DNA from: Deltaproteobacteria bacterium
GTDB taxonomy: Bacteria; Desulfobacterota; Desulfobacteria; Desulfobacterales; Desulfatirhabdiaceae
Assembly: GCA_016219185.1 (NCBI GenBank)
Contig: JACRBZ010000093.1
Location: 1-57,769 of the forward strand
DNA length: 57,769 bases
Direction of reading: 5' to 3'
The notes under the pieces are model-generated. The model ran no database searches, had not been told where the DNA came from, and saw only the letters and a program-made list of their open reading frames with translations. Positions 27,060 through 35,761 of the stretch are shown here, one piece after another (the stretch's first letter is position 1; each line of letters opens with the position of its first letter). The position numbers and the translations under genes are program-made.

Positions 27060-27833
27060 ATGGTTTTGCTGGAAACCCGTCAGTTGATGAAGCACTTTGG
27101 CGGCATCATGGCTGTCAATGACATCAGCCTGAGTATCGGCAAAGGGGAAATATTGGGAATGATCGGCCCGAATGGCTCGGGAAAATCCACGTTTGTCAAC
27201 CTTCTGACCGGTATATACACGCCGGACAAAGGTCAGACCCTGTTTAAGGACCGGGACATCACGAGACTTCCGGTTCACCGGATCACGGAATTCGGAATCG
27301 CCAGGACATTTCAAAACCTTCGGGTATTTCAGAATATTTCGGTGATGACCAACATTCTCATCGGTCGGCACTCACAGATCAAAAATTCTCTCTGGGAAAT
27401 CTATCTGCGTCCTTTCTCAGTATGGAAACGGGAAAAGGCGGCGCGGGAAAAAGCAATGGAATTTCTGGAGCTGGCGCATCTGACGGATCGCGGAAATGAG
27501 CTGGCCAAAAACCTGCCCTACGGTGAGCAGCGGCTTCTTGAGATTTGCCGTGCCCTGGCTTCCGAGCCGGAGTTGCTGCTGCTGGATGAGCCCTGTGCCG
27601 GAATGAATCCGGTTGAAATGGACACCCTGGCCGAGTTCATCCAGCGGATCCAGGCCTCGGGGACAACGGTATTTATCATTGAGCACAACATGCGGTTTAT
27701 CATGTCGGTAGCCGAACGGATTGTGGTGTTGAATATGGGAAAAAAATACAAGGAGGGCAGCCCCTTGGAAATTCAATCCGACAGCGGGGTCCAGAGCATC
27801 TATCTGGGTGAAGAGGAAGACTCTGATGCTTAA
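27060..27833 (+). CDS. livG: ABC transporter ATPase, LivG-like
   Basis: 257-residue ATPase. Walker A GPNGSGKS, Q-loop in FQNLRVF, a signature loop LPYGEQRLLEI (LivG-type LSYGxQ), Walker B LLLLDEP, and H-loop EHNM. Drives import together with LivF. AAAGGA lies upstream of ATG 27060. The next gene overlaps by 8 bp. Confidence 0.95.
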   Translation: MVLLETRQLMKHFGGIMAVNDISLSIGKGEILGMIGPNGSGKSTFVNLLTGIYTPDKGQTLFKDRDITRLPVHRITEFGIARTFQNLRVFQNISVMTNILIGRHSQIKNSLWEIYLRPFSVWKREKAAREKAMEFLELAHLTDRGNELAKNLPYGEQRLLEICRALASEPELLLLDEPCAGMNPVEMDTLAEFIQRIQASGTTVFIIEHNMRFIMSVAERIVVLNMGKKYKEGSPLEIQSDSGVQSIYLGEEEDSDA

Positions 27834-28533
27834 AGTGGAAGGTGTTCATACCCGGTACGGCAAGATCAAGGTGCTGCAAGATGTCTCCTTTGAAATCAAA
27901 CCCGGTGAAATTGTGGCCCTGATCGGGACCAATGGGGCCGGTAAAAGCACATTTTTAAAAACCATTTCCGGCCTGGTTCGTCCCACTCAGGGACGCATCA
28001 CTTTCATGAACCAGGAGATTCAGGGGGCTGCGCCGGAGAAAATCGTTCAAGCCGGCATTGCCCATGTTCCCGAGGGACGCCGTGTTTTTGCCAGGCAAAC
28101 GGTGATGACCAATCTTGAGATCGGCGCGTTTATCCGCAAGGATGCGGACGAAATCCGAAAAGATATCGAACGCTATTTTAAACTCTTTCCGATTCTGGGG
28201 GAACGCCGCAATCAACCGGCCGGCACCCTTTCCGGCGGCGAACAACAGATGCTGGCCATTGCCAGGGGGCTGATGGCCAGGCCCAAACTGCTCCTTCTGG
28301 ATGAACCCTCCATGGGACTGGCGCCTTTTCTGGTCAATGAAATTTTTCGGATCATCGGCCAACTCCACGAGCAGGGGATTGCCATTATACTGGTGGAACA
28401 AAATGTAAAAAAAGCCCTTAAAATCACCCGCAGGGCCTATGTCATGGAACTGGGAAAAATTCTCTATCATGGCGATTCAAGGGATCTTGTTGCGGATGAC
28501 AGGGTCCGAAAATGTTATCTGGGAGAAGCCTAA
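27826..28533 (+). CDS. livF: ABC transporter ATPase, LivF-like
   Basis: 235-residue ATPase, second of the pair. Walker A GTNGAGKS, Q-loop region, signature LSGGEQQMLAIARGL, Walker B LLLLDEPSMGLAP, H-loop VEQNV. MLKVEGVHTRYG is the normal LivF start; ATG 27826 overlaps livG. Expected to form a heterodimer with LivG. Confidence 0.95.
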   Translation: MLKVEGVHTRYGKIKVLQDVSFEIKPGEIVALIGTNGAGKSTFLKTISGLVRPTQGRITFMNQEIQGAAPEKIVQAGIAHVPEGRRVFARQTVMTNLEIGAFIRKDADEIRKDIERYFKLFPILGERRNQPAGTLSGGEQQMLAIARGLMARPKLLLLDEPSMGLAPFLVNEIFRIIGQLHEQGIAIILVEQNVKKALKITRRAYVMELGKILYHGDSRDLVADDRVRKCYLGEA

Positions 28534-28642
28534 GGGTACGGACTAAAGTTTTGAAGAGGGGGGCAACAAGGGTTTGGAAAGCGCAAGCGTTGCGTTGAAA
28601 CTAAGGCAGGCAGTTATTTATCACATTGAAAGGAGAAGTGTC

Positions 28643-29785
28643 ATGTTCAGGAAAAGCTCCATTATTATTTTAGCGCTGTTGTTATTATCGGCTGGGACCG
28701 TGGCATTGGCAAAGGATGGGATAGACGCGAAAAAAAAACTCATTCACATTGCAGGCTATGATGCCTGCACCGGAAAGTACGGCGATTACGGCAGCGGCGA
28801 CAAACGGGGGCAGGAACTGGCTGTCGAGGAGATCAATGAAATGGGCGGCATCCAGGCCGGGCCTCTGAAAGGCTACAAACTGAATCTCACGTTTTTCGAT
28901 GACCGCGGCGATCCCAAAGAATCAGCCAATGTTGCCAAAAATGTCTCTTCCAGCGATTTTCTGGTTGCGCTGGGGCCTACCATGAGCTCTTGCGCGCTGG
29001 CCGCCACACCCGTCTACAACCGTAACGGCGTTCCCAATATCATCACCTACGCCAATGCCAATACCCTTACCGAGCAGGGTTTTGACAACGTTGCCCGATT
29101 GACCTACACCACCCGGAGCATTGCGCACGAAATGGCGGAGACCGTCAAGAACAGATTCAAACAGGACAGTGTTGCCATCATCAGCGAGAATCAGGACTAC
29201 GGCCAGCAGCTTCTCAAAGGCTTCAAGGAGAAAGCTGCCGAGATCGGCATTAAAGTCGTGAACGAAAGCGTGATCACTCCAGGGCAGGACATTGATTTCA
29301 AATCCGTTCTGATGAAAGCCAAATCCGAAAATCCCGGCATGCTGCTGATTTTTGTCACTTATAATGAAGGTGGCCTGCTGGTGAAACAGGTGCGTCAGAT
29401 GGGTTGGAGCATCCCCATGTATGGTCCGGACGGACTGATTGAACCCAAATTTTTTGAACTGGCCGGTGATATGGGAGAAGTGTATATCCTGCTCTCGCCG
29501 ACAGTGGACGTGAAACGGCCTGCTGCCAAAATTCTGGTGGATCGCTGGACCCCCAAATATGGCGGATTCCCCCCTCTGGCAGCCATCTACGGGTATGATG
29601 CGGTTAAGGTTGCTGCAAAAGTCATTGAATTGGGCGGTGTTGACCGCAAAACATTTATTCAGAATCTGAAAAAAGTGAAGGTGGAAGGTGTCGGAAACCC
29701 CATGTACGAGTTTGATGCCACCGGAGAAGGCAAACGTCCGGTTTTTGTGACATCTCCCGCGAGCGAAGTCAAGCAGGGTAAATAA
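28643..29785 (+). CDS. livK: Branched-chain-type ABC substrate-binding protein
   Basis: 380-residue periplasmic receptor of the LivK type (Peripla_BP_6). A signal peptide ends near ALA-K (residues 22-25). The mature part starts with IHIAGYDACTGKYGDYGSGDKRGQELAVEEIN, split by the usual substrate loop, and contains DDRGDP, GPTMSSCALAATPVYN and ISENQDYGQQ, which are typical positions for ligand contact. AAGGAGAAG precedes ATG 28643. It completes a five-subunit importer; the ligand is unknown and not readable from these motifs. Confidence 0.93.
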   Translation: MFRKSSIIILALLLLSAGTVALAKDGIDAKKKLIHIAGYDACTGKYGDYGSGDKRGQELAVEEINEMGGIQAGPLKGYKLNLTFFDDRGDPKESANVAKNVSSSDFLVALGPTMSSCALAATPVYNRNGVPNIITYANANTLTEQGFDNVARLTYTTRSIAHEMAETVKNRFKQDSVAIISENQDYGQQLLKGFKEKAAEIGIKVVNESVITPGQDIDFKSVLMKAKSENPGMLLIFVTYNEGGLLVKQVRQMGWSIPMYGPDGLIEPKFFELAGDMGEVYILLSPTVDVKRPAAKILVDRWTPKYGGFPPLAAIYGYDAVKVAAKVIELGGVDRKTFIQNLKKVKVEGVGNPMYEFDATGEGKRPVFVTSPASEVKQGK

Positions 29786-29845
29786 TAATTGCCGTTCAAA
29801 ACCGAAGCGGTCTATAAAATACGTATTCGGTAACAAGACGAAATC

Positions 29846-29885
29846 ATAGCCCCAACCCGCCAGAAAATGTGCTGGTTGGGGCTAT
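29846..29885 (+). repeat. 12-bp perfect stem-loop between ABC operon and oxidoreductase
   Basis: ATAGCCCCAACC (29846-29857), 16-nt loop, GGTTGGGGCTAT (29874-29885). No U-tract follows (TGTTC), so it is either a weak terminator or an mRNA-end stabiliser before the next gene's ribosome site. Confidence 0.65.
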
Positions 29886-29903
29886 TGTTCAGATGGAGAT
29901 TAT

Positions 29904-31076
29904 ATGAATTGTAAAACTTATGATGTTGTTATAATCGGCGGCGGCATTATGGGCAGTGCCACAGCCTACTACCTGATGCGGACCGCGCCGGGTCTTCGAG
30001 CGGCCGTGATTGAAATGGACCCCTCATACAGTCGTTCATCCACAACCCTGTCCATGGCCAACGCCCGAATCCAGTTCAGTTTCCGGTCCAATGTGCAGAT
30101 ATCCCAATATGCATTTGAAGTTCTCGAGAATTTCGAACAGGAAATGGAGATCGACGGCAACCGGCCTTCGATTGCTTACCGCCGGGAGGGCAACCTCTTT
30201 ATGGTGAATGAAGATGGACGGATGTCATCTGAAAATTCAATGAAAATGCAGCAGGATATGGGCTGCGATGTCGAATGGTGGACCCCGGAACGGATTCGCG
30301 AGCGGTTTCCGCTCTATAATCCCGAAGGTTATGTGGGCGCCACATTCGGTCCCAAAGACGGCCATTTCGATGCCTATGGCGTGCTGATGGGATACCGGGC
30401 CAAAGCCATCTCCATGGGTGCGGAATTTGTCCATGCCGAGGTGTCCGAAATCACGAAAACCGGCAAGCGGATTACGGGCGTACGTCTGAAGACCGGAGAA
30501 AGCATCAGCGCCGGCAGCGTCGTGAATTGCGCCGGGGCCTGGTGTTCCGGGATTGCCCGGACCGCCGGGGTCAATCTGCCGGTTCAGCCGGTCAAACGCC
30601 AGATATTTGCGCTGGATACGAAGGTTAAGCCTGATGGGCCCCTGCCGCTGACGTATTTACCTTCCGGCTTGTATTTTAGAACAGAAACCGGCGGATTGAT
30701 CCTTTTGGGGAAATCCTTGCCCGAAGATCCTGTGGGGATTTCCTTTTCCTGGGAGGACAAACGGTTTTACGAGTTGTTATGGCCGGAACTTGCCGAGTTT
30801 GTGCCTGAATTTGAGTCATTGAAGTTGGTCCGGGGATGGGCCGGCCTCTATGCGATGAACACTCTGGATGAAAATGCCATCCTCGGAGAATGGCCGGAGC
30901 TTGAAGGGTTGTTTCTGGCCAACGGTTTTTCCGGACACGGACTGCAGCAGGCCCCAGCAGTAGGGCGTTATATCGCTGAATTGATTACCAAGCAGGCTCA
31001 TGCCATGGATCTGTCGATATTCGGTCCGGAGCGGATACTGGAAAATCGGCCATTGAATGAGAATGGAATTTATTAA
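29904..31076 (+). CDS. FAD-dependent DAO-family oxidoreductase (FOXRED1-like)
   Basis: 390-residue flavoenzyme. FAD-binding VVIIGGGIMGSATAYYL (GxGxxG) at residues 9-25; then DPSYSRSSTTLS, which matches the DPTYSRAST-type segment I associate with the FOXRED1/DAO subgroup; VNCAGAWC before the C-terminal part; and FLANGFSGHGLQQAPAVG, the usual flavin contact loop near the end. Such enzymes oxidise secondary or primary amines (sarcosine, glycine, D-amino acids, pipecolate, proline). In an anaerobe the natural acceptor would be ETF rather than oxygen, and etfBA plus ETF-QO lie 5-9 kb downstream. Substrate assignment is inference. Confidence 0.88.
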   Translation: MNCKTYDVVIIGGGIMGSATAYYLMRTAPGLRAAVIEMDPSYSRSSTTLSMANARIQFSFRSNVQISQYAFEVLENFEQEMEIDGNRPSIAYRREGNLFMVNEDGRMSSENSMKMQQDMGCDVEWWTPERIRERFPLYNPEGYVGATFGPKDGHFDAYGVLMGYRAKAISMGAEFVHAEVSEITKTGKRITGVRLKTGESISAGSVVNCAGAWCSGIARTAGVNLPVQPVKRQIFALDTKVKPDGPLPLTYLPSGLYFRTETGGLILLGKSLPEDPVGISFSWEDKRFYELLWPELAEFVPEFESLKLVRGWAGLYAMNTLDENAILGEWPELEGLFLANGFSGHGLQQAPAVGRYIAELITKQAHAMDLSIFGPERILENRPLNENGIY

Positions 31077-31105
31077 CTCCATCTGTCAATTCCAAAACGT
31101 CTGGT

Positions 31106-31134
31106 CCAGGTTCCCGGCGTGGCCGGGTACCTGG
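31106..31134 (+). terminator. Stem-loop after FAD oxidoreductase gene
   Basis: CCAGGTTCCCGGC / GCCGGGTACCTGG, 13-bp stem with a single mismatch and a GTG loop, 30 bp after the stop codon. The following sequence CACGACAATTTTC lacks a clean U-tract, so termination strength is uncertain. Confidence 0.5.
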
Positions 31135-31271
31135 CACGACAATTTTCTCAAAGCTTCTTCGATTTATCCTCTGACTCGGCGGAAAAACGTTTGGTTTTTC
31201 AGGGCGGTAAAAGACATTATCTGAATCCGCAATCAATTTTTAACCTGCTGAAAATAAATTGATTTTATGCT

Positions 31272-31299
31272 TTGCGACAATCAGCCAATCAAGTATAAT
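31272..31299 (+). promoter_or_regulatory. Possible promoter of aldehyde dehydrogenase gene
   Basis: TTGCGA (31272-31277), 16-bp spacer, TATAAT (31294-31299). A transcript from here would carry the MITE-like element (31373-31520) as its 5' leader. Confidence 0.4.
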
Positions 31300-31372
31300 A
31301 TTATCCGATTATTTGCATGTTTGATTGCTGCTATTGGATAATGCAATAAGATAAATGCGTTCTTGTATCTTG

Positions 31373-31520
31373 TTATTCCATTTTGCATTCAAAATGTTAT
31401 TCCAGCAAACATTCAGCTCCGCGAAAGCAAGCGCGCAGCGATGAGACTGTACATTTTGTACGTCGAATCGCTGCGCAGTGAAGCTGACAGATGTATCAGC
31501 TTGAATGCGAACTGGAATTA
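31373..31520. mobile_element. MITE-like element, copy 1 (148 bp)
   Basis: Left end TTATTCCATTTTGCATTCAA and right end TTGAATGCGAACTGGAATTA are inverted copies of each other with three or four mismatches. Inside is a GCGCAGCGAT / ATCGCTGCGC stem (31433-31442, 31467-31476). A second copy of the same 148-bp length lies at 35762-35909 in the same orientation. No coding capacity, so any mobilisation would need a transposase from elsewhere. Confidence 0.75.
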
Positions 31521-31541
31521 TTATAATTTCAAGGAGTTGTT

Positions 31542-33086
31542 ATGTTCGACAGAAAGATATTGGAAGTTTTGGGAATTAAAGAAAAGAATTATGGCATGTC
31601 CACTGGACTGGAATGGGGCAAGACCACCGATCAAAGCGAGTTGAGTATTTATTCGCCGACCGATGGTCAGAGGATCGCCTCAGTGTATCAGGCATCTGAA
31701 GCTGATTATGAATTTATGGTTAAAAAGGCGAAAGAAACGTTTGAATACTGGCGCAAGGTTCCCGCTCCCGGGCGTGGTGAAATTGTACGGCAGATCGGTA
31801 ACAAACTGCGCGAATTCAAGAAACCGCTGGGCAGTCTGGTTTCTTACGAGATGGGCAAGTCACTGCAGGAAGGCTGGGGCGAAGTGCAGGAAATGATCGA
31901 TATTTGCGATTTTGCCGTGGGTCAGTCGCGACAGCTTTACGGGTTTACCATGCATTCCGAACGTCCTTCGCATCGCATCTATGACCAATACCATCCGCTC
32001 GGAATCGTCGTAACCATTTCCGCCTTTAACTTTCCGGTAGCGGTCTGGTCATGGAACGCCATGGTTGCGGCGGTTTGCGGCGACGTAAATATCTGGAAAC
32101 CCGCATCAAAAGTGCCGCTTACGGCGATCGCCACGCAGAACATTTTGAGCGGCGTCCTTAAAGAGAATAACATCCCCGAAGGCGTGTTCAATCTCATCAT
32201 CGGTCACGGCAAGACCATCGGTGAGCAGATCCTTAAAGACAGGCGTATTCCTTTGGTATCGCTGACAGGTTCAACGCGGGTCGGCAAACATGCCGCCAGC
32301 GTCATTGCCGGACGTCTGGGCAGATACATCATGGAACTGGGGGGCAACAACGCCATCATCATCACTCCCAGCACCAATTTAAAGATGGCGATTCCTTCCG
32401 TGGTGTTCGGCGCGGTCGGCACGGCCGGTCAACGCTGCACGACTACCCGCCGTCTGATCATTCATGAATCGATTTATGAAAAAGTGAAAGCCTCCCTGCT
32501 TAAAGCATACGGCAGCCTTCGCATCGGCGATCCGCTGGATGAGAAAAACCATATGGGACCGCTGATTGATAAAGGTACGGTTACGGCCTTCCTTGACGCA
32601 CTTGAACAAGTTAAGAAAGCAGGCGGCAAGGTGATTTTCGGCGGTGAAGTGTTGAACGGCCCTGGCTTTGAATCGGGCTGCTACGTGCGACCGACCATTG
32701 TTGAGGCCGAAAATCATTACGACATCGTACAGGAAGAAACCTTTGCCCCGATCCTTTACCTGATCAAATACAAAGGTGACGTGCATGAGGCCATTGCCAT
32801 GCAAAACGGCGTTCAGCAAGGACTCTCGTCGTCCATTTTTACCGATAACATGAAAGAGTCCGAAGCTTTCCTGTCGCACTGGGGATCGGATTGCGGTATT
32901 GCCAATGTGAACATCGGCACTTCGGGCGCGGAGATCGGCGGGGCATTCGGTGGTGAAAAAGACACCGGCGGCGGCCGCGAGTCCGGTTCGGATTCATGGA
33001 AAGCCTACATGCGGCGTCAAACGAATACCATTAACTTTGGCGACACGCTGCCATTGGCGCAGGGAATCAAGTTTGACATTGAATAA
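31542..33086 (+). CDS. Aldehyde dehydrogenase, ALDH7/piperideine-6-carboxylate type
   Basis: 514-residue NAD(P)-dependent aldehyde dehydrogenase. Cofactor region ISAFNFPVAVWSWNAM, general-base MELGGNN, catalytic Cys in GTAGQRCTTTRR, and the ALDH7 (antiquitin/AmaB) signature stretch around NIGTSGAEIGGAFGGEKDTG near the end, which contacts a dicarboxylic semialdehyde. In that family the enzyme converts 2-aminoadipate semialdehyde (piperideine-6-carboxylate) to 2-aminoadipate in lysine breakdown. AAGGAGTTG precedes ATG 31542. The gene lies between two 148-bp MITE-like elements. Family placement is confident; the in vivo aldehyde is inferred. Confidence 0.9.
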   Translation: MFDRKILEVLGIKEKNYGMSTGLEWGKTTDQSELSIYSPTDGQRIASVYQASEADYEFMVKKAKETFEYWRKVPAPGRGEIVRQIGNKLREFKKPLGSLVSYEMGKSLQEGWGEVQEMIDICDFAVGQSRQLYGFTMHSERPSHRIYDQYHPLGIVVTISAFNFPVAVWSWNAMVAAVCGDVNIWKPASKVPLTAIATQNILSGVLKENNIPEGVFNLIIGHGKTIGEQILKDRRIPLVSLTGSTRVGKHAASVIAGRLGRYIMELGGNNAIIITPSTNLKMAIPSVVFGAVGTAGQRCTTTRRLIIHESIYEKVKASLLKAYGSLRIGDPLDEKNHMGPLIDKGTVTAFLDALEQVKKAGGKVIFGGEVLNGPGFESGCYVRPTIVEAENHYDIVQEETFAPILYLIKYKGDVHEAIAMQNGVQQGLSSSIFTDNMKESEAFLSHWGSDCGIANVNIGTSGAEIGGAFGGEKDTGGGRESGSDSWKAYMRRQTNTINFGDTLPLAQGIKFDIE

Positions 33087-33187
33087 ATCATTTTTACCGG
33101 TAAATCAGACTTTATCTGGCCAAAATCATTGAATGCGGATCGAAGACTATATAGTGATTTGAAAAAGAATCCCCACATGGTAAAATG

Positions 33188-33269
33188 AATTGATACGAAC
33201 GCCGGGAGGCAAGAGGCACTTGCGGCGTTATCAATTTCTTCCACTCAAGATTCACGGAGGTCGCTCCGT
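33188..33269 (+). repeat. Two stem-loops between aldehyde dehydrogenase and korA genes
   Basis: AATTGATA-CGA-ACGCCG (33188-33204) pairs with CGGCGTTATCAATT (33223-33236): a 14-bp stem with a 3-nt bulge. A second hairpin ACGGAG-GTCG-CTCCGT (33254-33269) is followed by TATTTGGATTTTT, terminator-like. They could uncouple expression of the two transcripts. Confidence 0.5.
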
Positions 33270-33316
33270 TATTTGGATTTTTGTACTATCAGATATAAAT
33301 CAAAAAAAGGAAAAAC

Positions 33317-34438
33317 ATGGGACTGACTTTAATGGAAGGTAACGAAGCCATTGGCTGGGGAGCGATGGCTGCCGGTTGCAATTTCTTTGCCGGTTATCCG
33401 ATTACACCGGCCACAACGATTTACAATACCATGCTCAAGCTGTTGCCGCCCATTGGGGGTGTCTGCCTTCAGGGCGAAGACGAAATCGCATCCATCGGAT
33501 TCTGTCTGGGCGCTTCGATGGCCGGCATGAAAGCCATGACAGCCACTTCAGGTCCGGGAATCAGTCTTTACAGCGAGCAGATCTCCTTTGCCATCGGCAG
33601 CGAGATTCCCATCGTCATCGTGGATGTTCAGCGTCTTGGGCCGTCCACCGGGTCGGCTACCAAGGGTGCTGATGGGGATATCCAATTCCTGCAATGGGGC
33701 AACAGCGGCGGGCTGCCCGTGATTGTTCTGGCTCCGGTGGATATTAAAGACTGCTATGTGCTCACCATGCAGGCCTTTAACCTGGCCGAGCAATACCGAT
33801 GCCCGGTTTTTGTGGCCGCCAACAAGGAAGTCTCCATGACCCGCGAGACCATCGATTTGGATAAACTTGAACTGCCCGGGAAGGTGGAACGCCAAACCGC
33901 GGATGCAGAGCAACCCTTTGTGCCGTTTGGCGTGAAGGATGGTCAACTGGTGCCGGATTTTCTTCCCATCGGCGGAAAGCGTCTGGTCCGTCAGACCTCC
34001 TCGACCCATGGAACGGACGGATACATTACGACCGATCCGGGGCAAATCGCCAGAATGCAGGAGCGGCTGGACGCCAAACTGAAAAAATCCGCCTCCACGT
34101 TTACTTACTATGATGAATACAAGGTTCCCGGTGCTGATACACTGGTGATTGCTTACGGGGTAACCGCCCGTGCAGCCATGGCGGCCGTGAAAAAAATGCA
34201 GCAAGGCAGTGTGAAGGCATCGCTTCTGATCCTGAAAACCCTTTGGCCCGTGCCTGAAGAACTGATCCGGGAAAAGGCCGCGCCTTACAAGCGGGTGGTC
34301 ATGGCCGAGATGAATCTCGGGCAATATGTCCGGGAACTCCAGCGGGTGCTAACCGATAAAAAAATAGATTTTCTGGGGCAGATGAACGGAGAGCTGATCA
34401 AACCCGGGCAGATTCAGGAGGTGATTCAAAATGGATAG
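33317..34438 (+). CDS. 2-oxoacid:ferredoxin oxidoreductase, alpha subunit (KorA-like)
   Basis: 373-residue alpha subunit holding domains I and II of the OFOR family. Seen: EGNEAIGWGAMAAGCNFFAGYPITPAT (start), GEDEIASIG (TPP-activating Glu), ATSGPGISLYSEQIS, and VDVQRLGPSTGSATKG, resembling 2-oxoglutarate-type enzymes (RGGPSTG). The family decarboxylates 2-oxoacids to acyl-CoA while reducing ferredoxin. AAGGAAAA precedes ATG 33317. The next gene overlaps by 8 bp and supplies the beta and gamma parts. Exact oxoacid specificity is unclear. Confidence 0.92.
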   Translation: MGLTLMEGNEAIGWGAMAAGCNFFAGYPITPATTIYNTMLKLLPPIGGVCLQGEDEIASIGFCLGASMAGMKAMTATSGPGISLYSEQISFAIGSEIPIVIVDVQRLGPSTGSATKGADGDIQFLQWGNSGGLPVIVLAPVDIKDCYVLTMQAFNLAEQYRCPVFVAANKEVSMTRETIDLDKLELPGKVERQTADAEQPFVPFGVKDGQLVPDFLPIGGKRLVRQTSSTHGTDGYITTDPGQIARMQERLDAKLKKSASTFTYYDEYKVPGADTLVIAYGVTARAAMAAVKKMQQGSVKASLLILKTLWPVPEELIREKAAPYKRVVMAEMNLGQYVRELQRVLTDKKIDFLGQMNGELIKPGQIQEVIQNG

Positions 34439-35735
34439 TCTTTTAAACAGCAACCGCCCCCCCGTGTTTTGCCCCGGATGTTCCCATGAGCAGGTTCTTC
34501 ATGCGCTGGATCAGGCCTTGACAGGCATGGAACTTTCCAGAGAGCATATTGTTGTCGTTAGTGACATCGGTTGTTCCGGCTTGTTCGACACATTTTTTGA
34601 CACGCATGCGTTTCATGGCCTTCACGGCCGGGCCCTTACTTATGCCACGGGGATCAAGATGGCCAGGCCGGATCTGAAGGTGATCGTCACCATGGGCGAC
34701 GGCGGTCTTGGTATCGGCGGCGCCCATGTATTGAGCACCTGCCGGCGAAACATCGATCTGACACTTCTGGTTCTCAATAATTTCAACTACGGAATGACGG
34801 GTGGTCAGTGCTCTTCGACGACTCCCCAGGATGCCCAGGTCGCCTCGGGCTTTTTAAACAGACTGGAAAAGCCACTGGATATCTGTCATGTTGCCGGGGC
34901 GGCCGGGGCGTGTCATGTATCCCGCGTTTCCACTTATGATAAGGGGCTGGTGGAAGGCCTTAAAGAGGCCATTGCGTTTGATGGATTTTCGCTGCTCGAC
35001 ATCTGGGGGATCTGCCCCGGCCGTTTCACCCGCCGCAACAAGCTCAGTCCCAAGAGCATTGAGGCGGATCTGGTCAAGCTCCCGCAACTGGGTGATTTCA
35101 AGGCCCGGAACGCAAGAGCGGAATACGGCAGGGCTTACCGGCAAGAGGCTGCAAAGCTCCAACCCGCAACCGATCCGGTTCGCATCGAAGCAACCTGCAA
35201 GTCCCCGCAACCGGGTCGCCGGGAAGTGGTTGTACTGGGAAGCGCCGGCCAGCGCATTATCACCGCCGGAGAACTGCTGTGTCTGGCAGGGGCTTCGGCC
35301 GGATGCCGCGCGGCCCAGAAAAGCGATTACCCGATTACCGTCATGCGGGGTCACTCGATCAGCGAAATCATTCTTTCCGATATGGAGATTGAATATACGG
35401 GAATCGAGAATCCTTCGGTCGTTATTGCGCTGGCCCCGGAAGGCGTCAATCGTCGAAAGAAAATGCTTGCCGAACTTTCCCCCGAGGCCTTGGTCATCAA
35501 AGCGTCCGGTATTGAACTGCCGTCTTGTCCGGCATCCATCATCGAAATCGACTTTAAAGCCGAGAAAATCAAACCCCAGGACTGGGCTCTGGTTGCGTTG
35601 GCTGTTCTGGCAGGGCAGAATAAAGTGGTGACCATGGATATGCTCAAGGCTGCTTTGAAGTTGCGTTTTCGCAAAGCGGAGTATGAGACGGCGATCGCCT
35701 TGGTTGAAAAGGCAGTCGCCTCCCTTTGTGGCTGA
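34431..35735 (+). CDS. 2-oxoacid:ferredoxin oxidoreductase, fused beta-gamma subunit
   Basis: 434-residue fusion. Residues about 1-240 are the TPP-binding beta subunit: CPGCSHEQ and GCSGLFDT supply Fe-S cysteines, GDGGLGIGG and the NYGMTGGQ loop bind Mg-TPP, and GICPGRFTR carries a further Cys. Residues about 255-434 are a gamma (POR/KOR gamma) domain with VVLGSAGQRIITAGELLCLA and VMRGHSISEIILSD. No separate ferredoxin (delta) subunit is encoded nearby, so external ferredoxin is expected. The fusion order beta then gamma keeps all catalytic parts in two genes. Confidence 0.9.
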   Translation: MDSLLNSNRPPVFCPGCSHEQVLHALDQALTGMELSREHIVVVSDIGCSGLFDTFFDTHAFHGLHGRALTYATGIKMARPDLKVIVTMGDGGLGIGGAHVLSTCRRNIDLTLLVLNNFNYGMTGGQCSSTTPQDAQVASGFLNRLEKPLDICHVAGAAGACHVSRVSTYDKGLVEGLKEAIAFDGFSLLDIWGICPGRFTRRNKLSPKSIEADLVKLPQLGDFKARNARAEYGRAYRQEAAKLQPATDPVRIEATCKSPQPGRREVVVLGSAGQRIITAGELLCLAGASAGCRAAQKSDYPITVMRGHSISEIILSDMEIEYTGIENPSVVIALAPEGVNRRKKMLAELSPEALVIKASGIELPSCPASIIEIDFKAEKIKPQDWALVALAVLAGQNKVVTMDMLKAALKLRFRKAEYETAIALVEKAVASLCG

Positions 35736-35761
35736 TGATTCGGTCATGCGGGAGGGGGATA

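Larger units (their letters stand above)
31077..31371. other. Intergenic region before MITE copy 1
   Basis: About 295 bp without a gene. It holds a strong stem-loop (31106-31134) and a sigma70-like promoter (31272-31299). ATTATCCGAT at 31299-31308 has a near-match inverse copy (ATTGGATAAT) about 25 bp later. Confidence 0.5.

Noticed and set aside
28922..29836. 304-codon frame opposite the substrate-binding protein
   Set aside because: Mirror frame of a well-supported LivK-type gene; no family motifs in the product.
29846..29885. Intrinsic terminator after the ABC operon
   Set aside because: The 12-bp stem is perfect, but no U-tract follows, so I list it only as a stem-loop.
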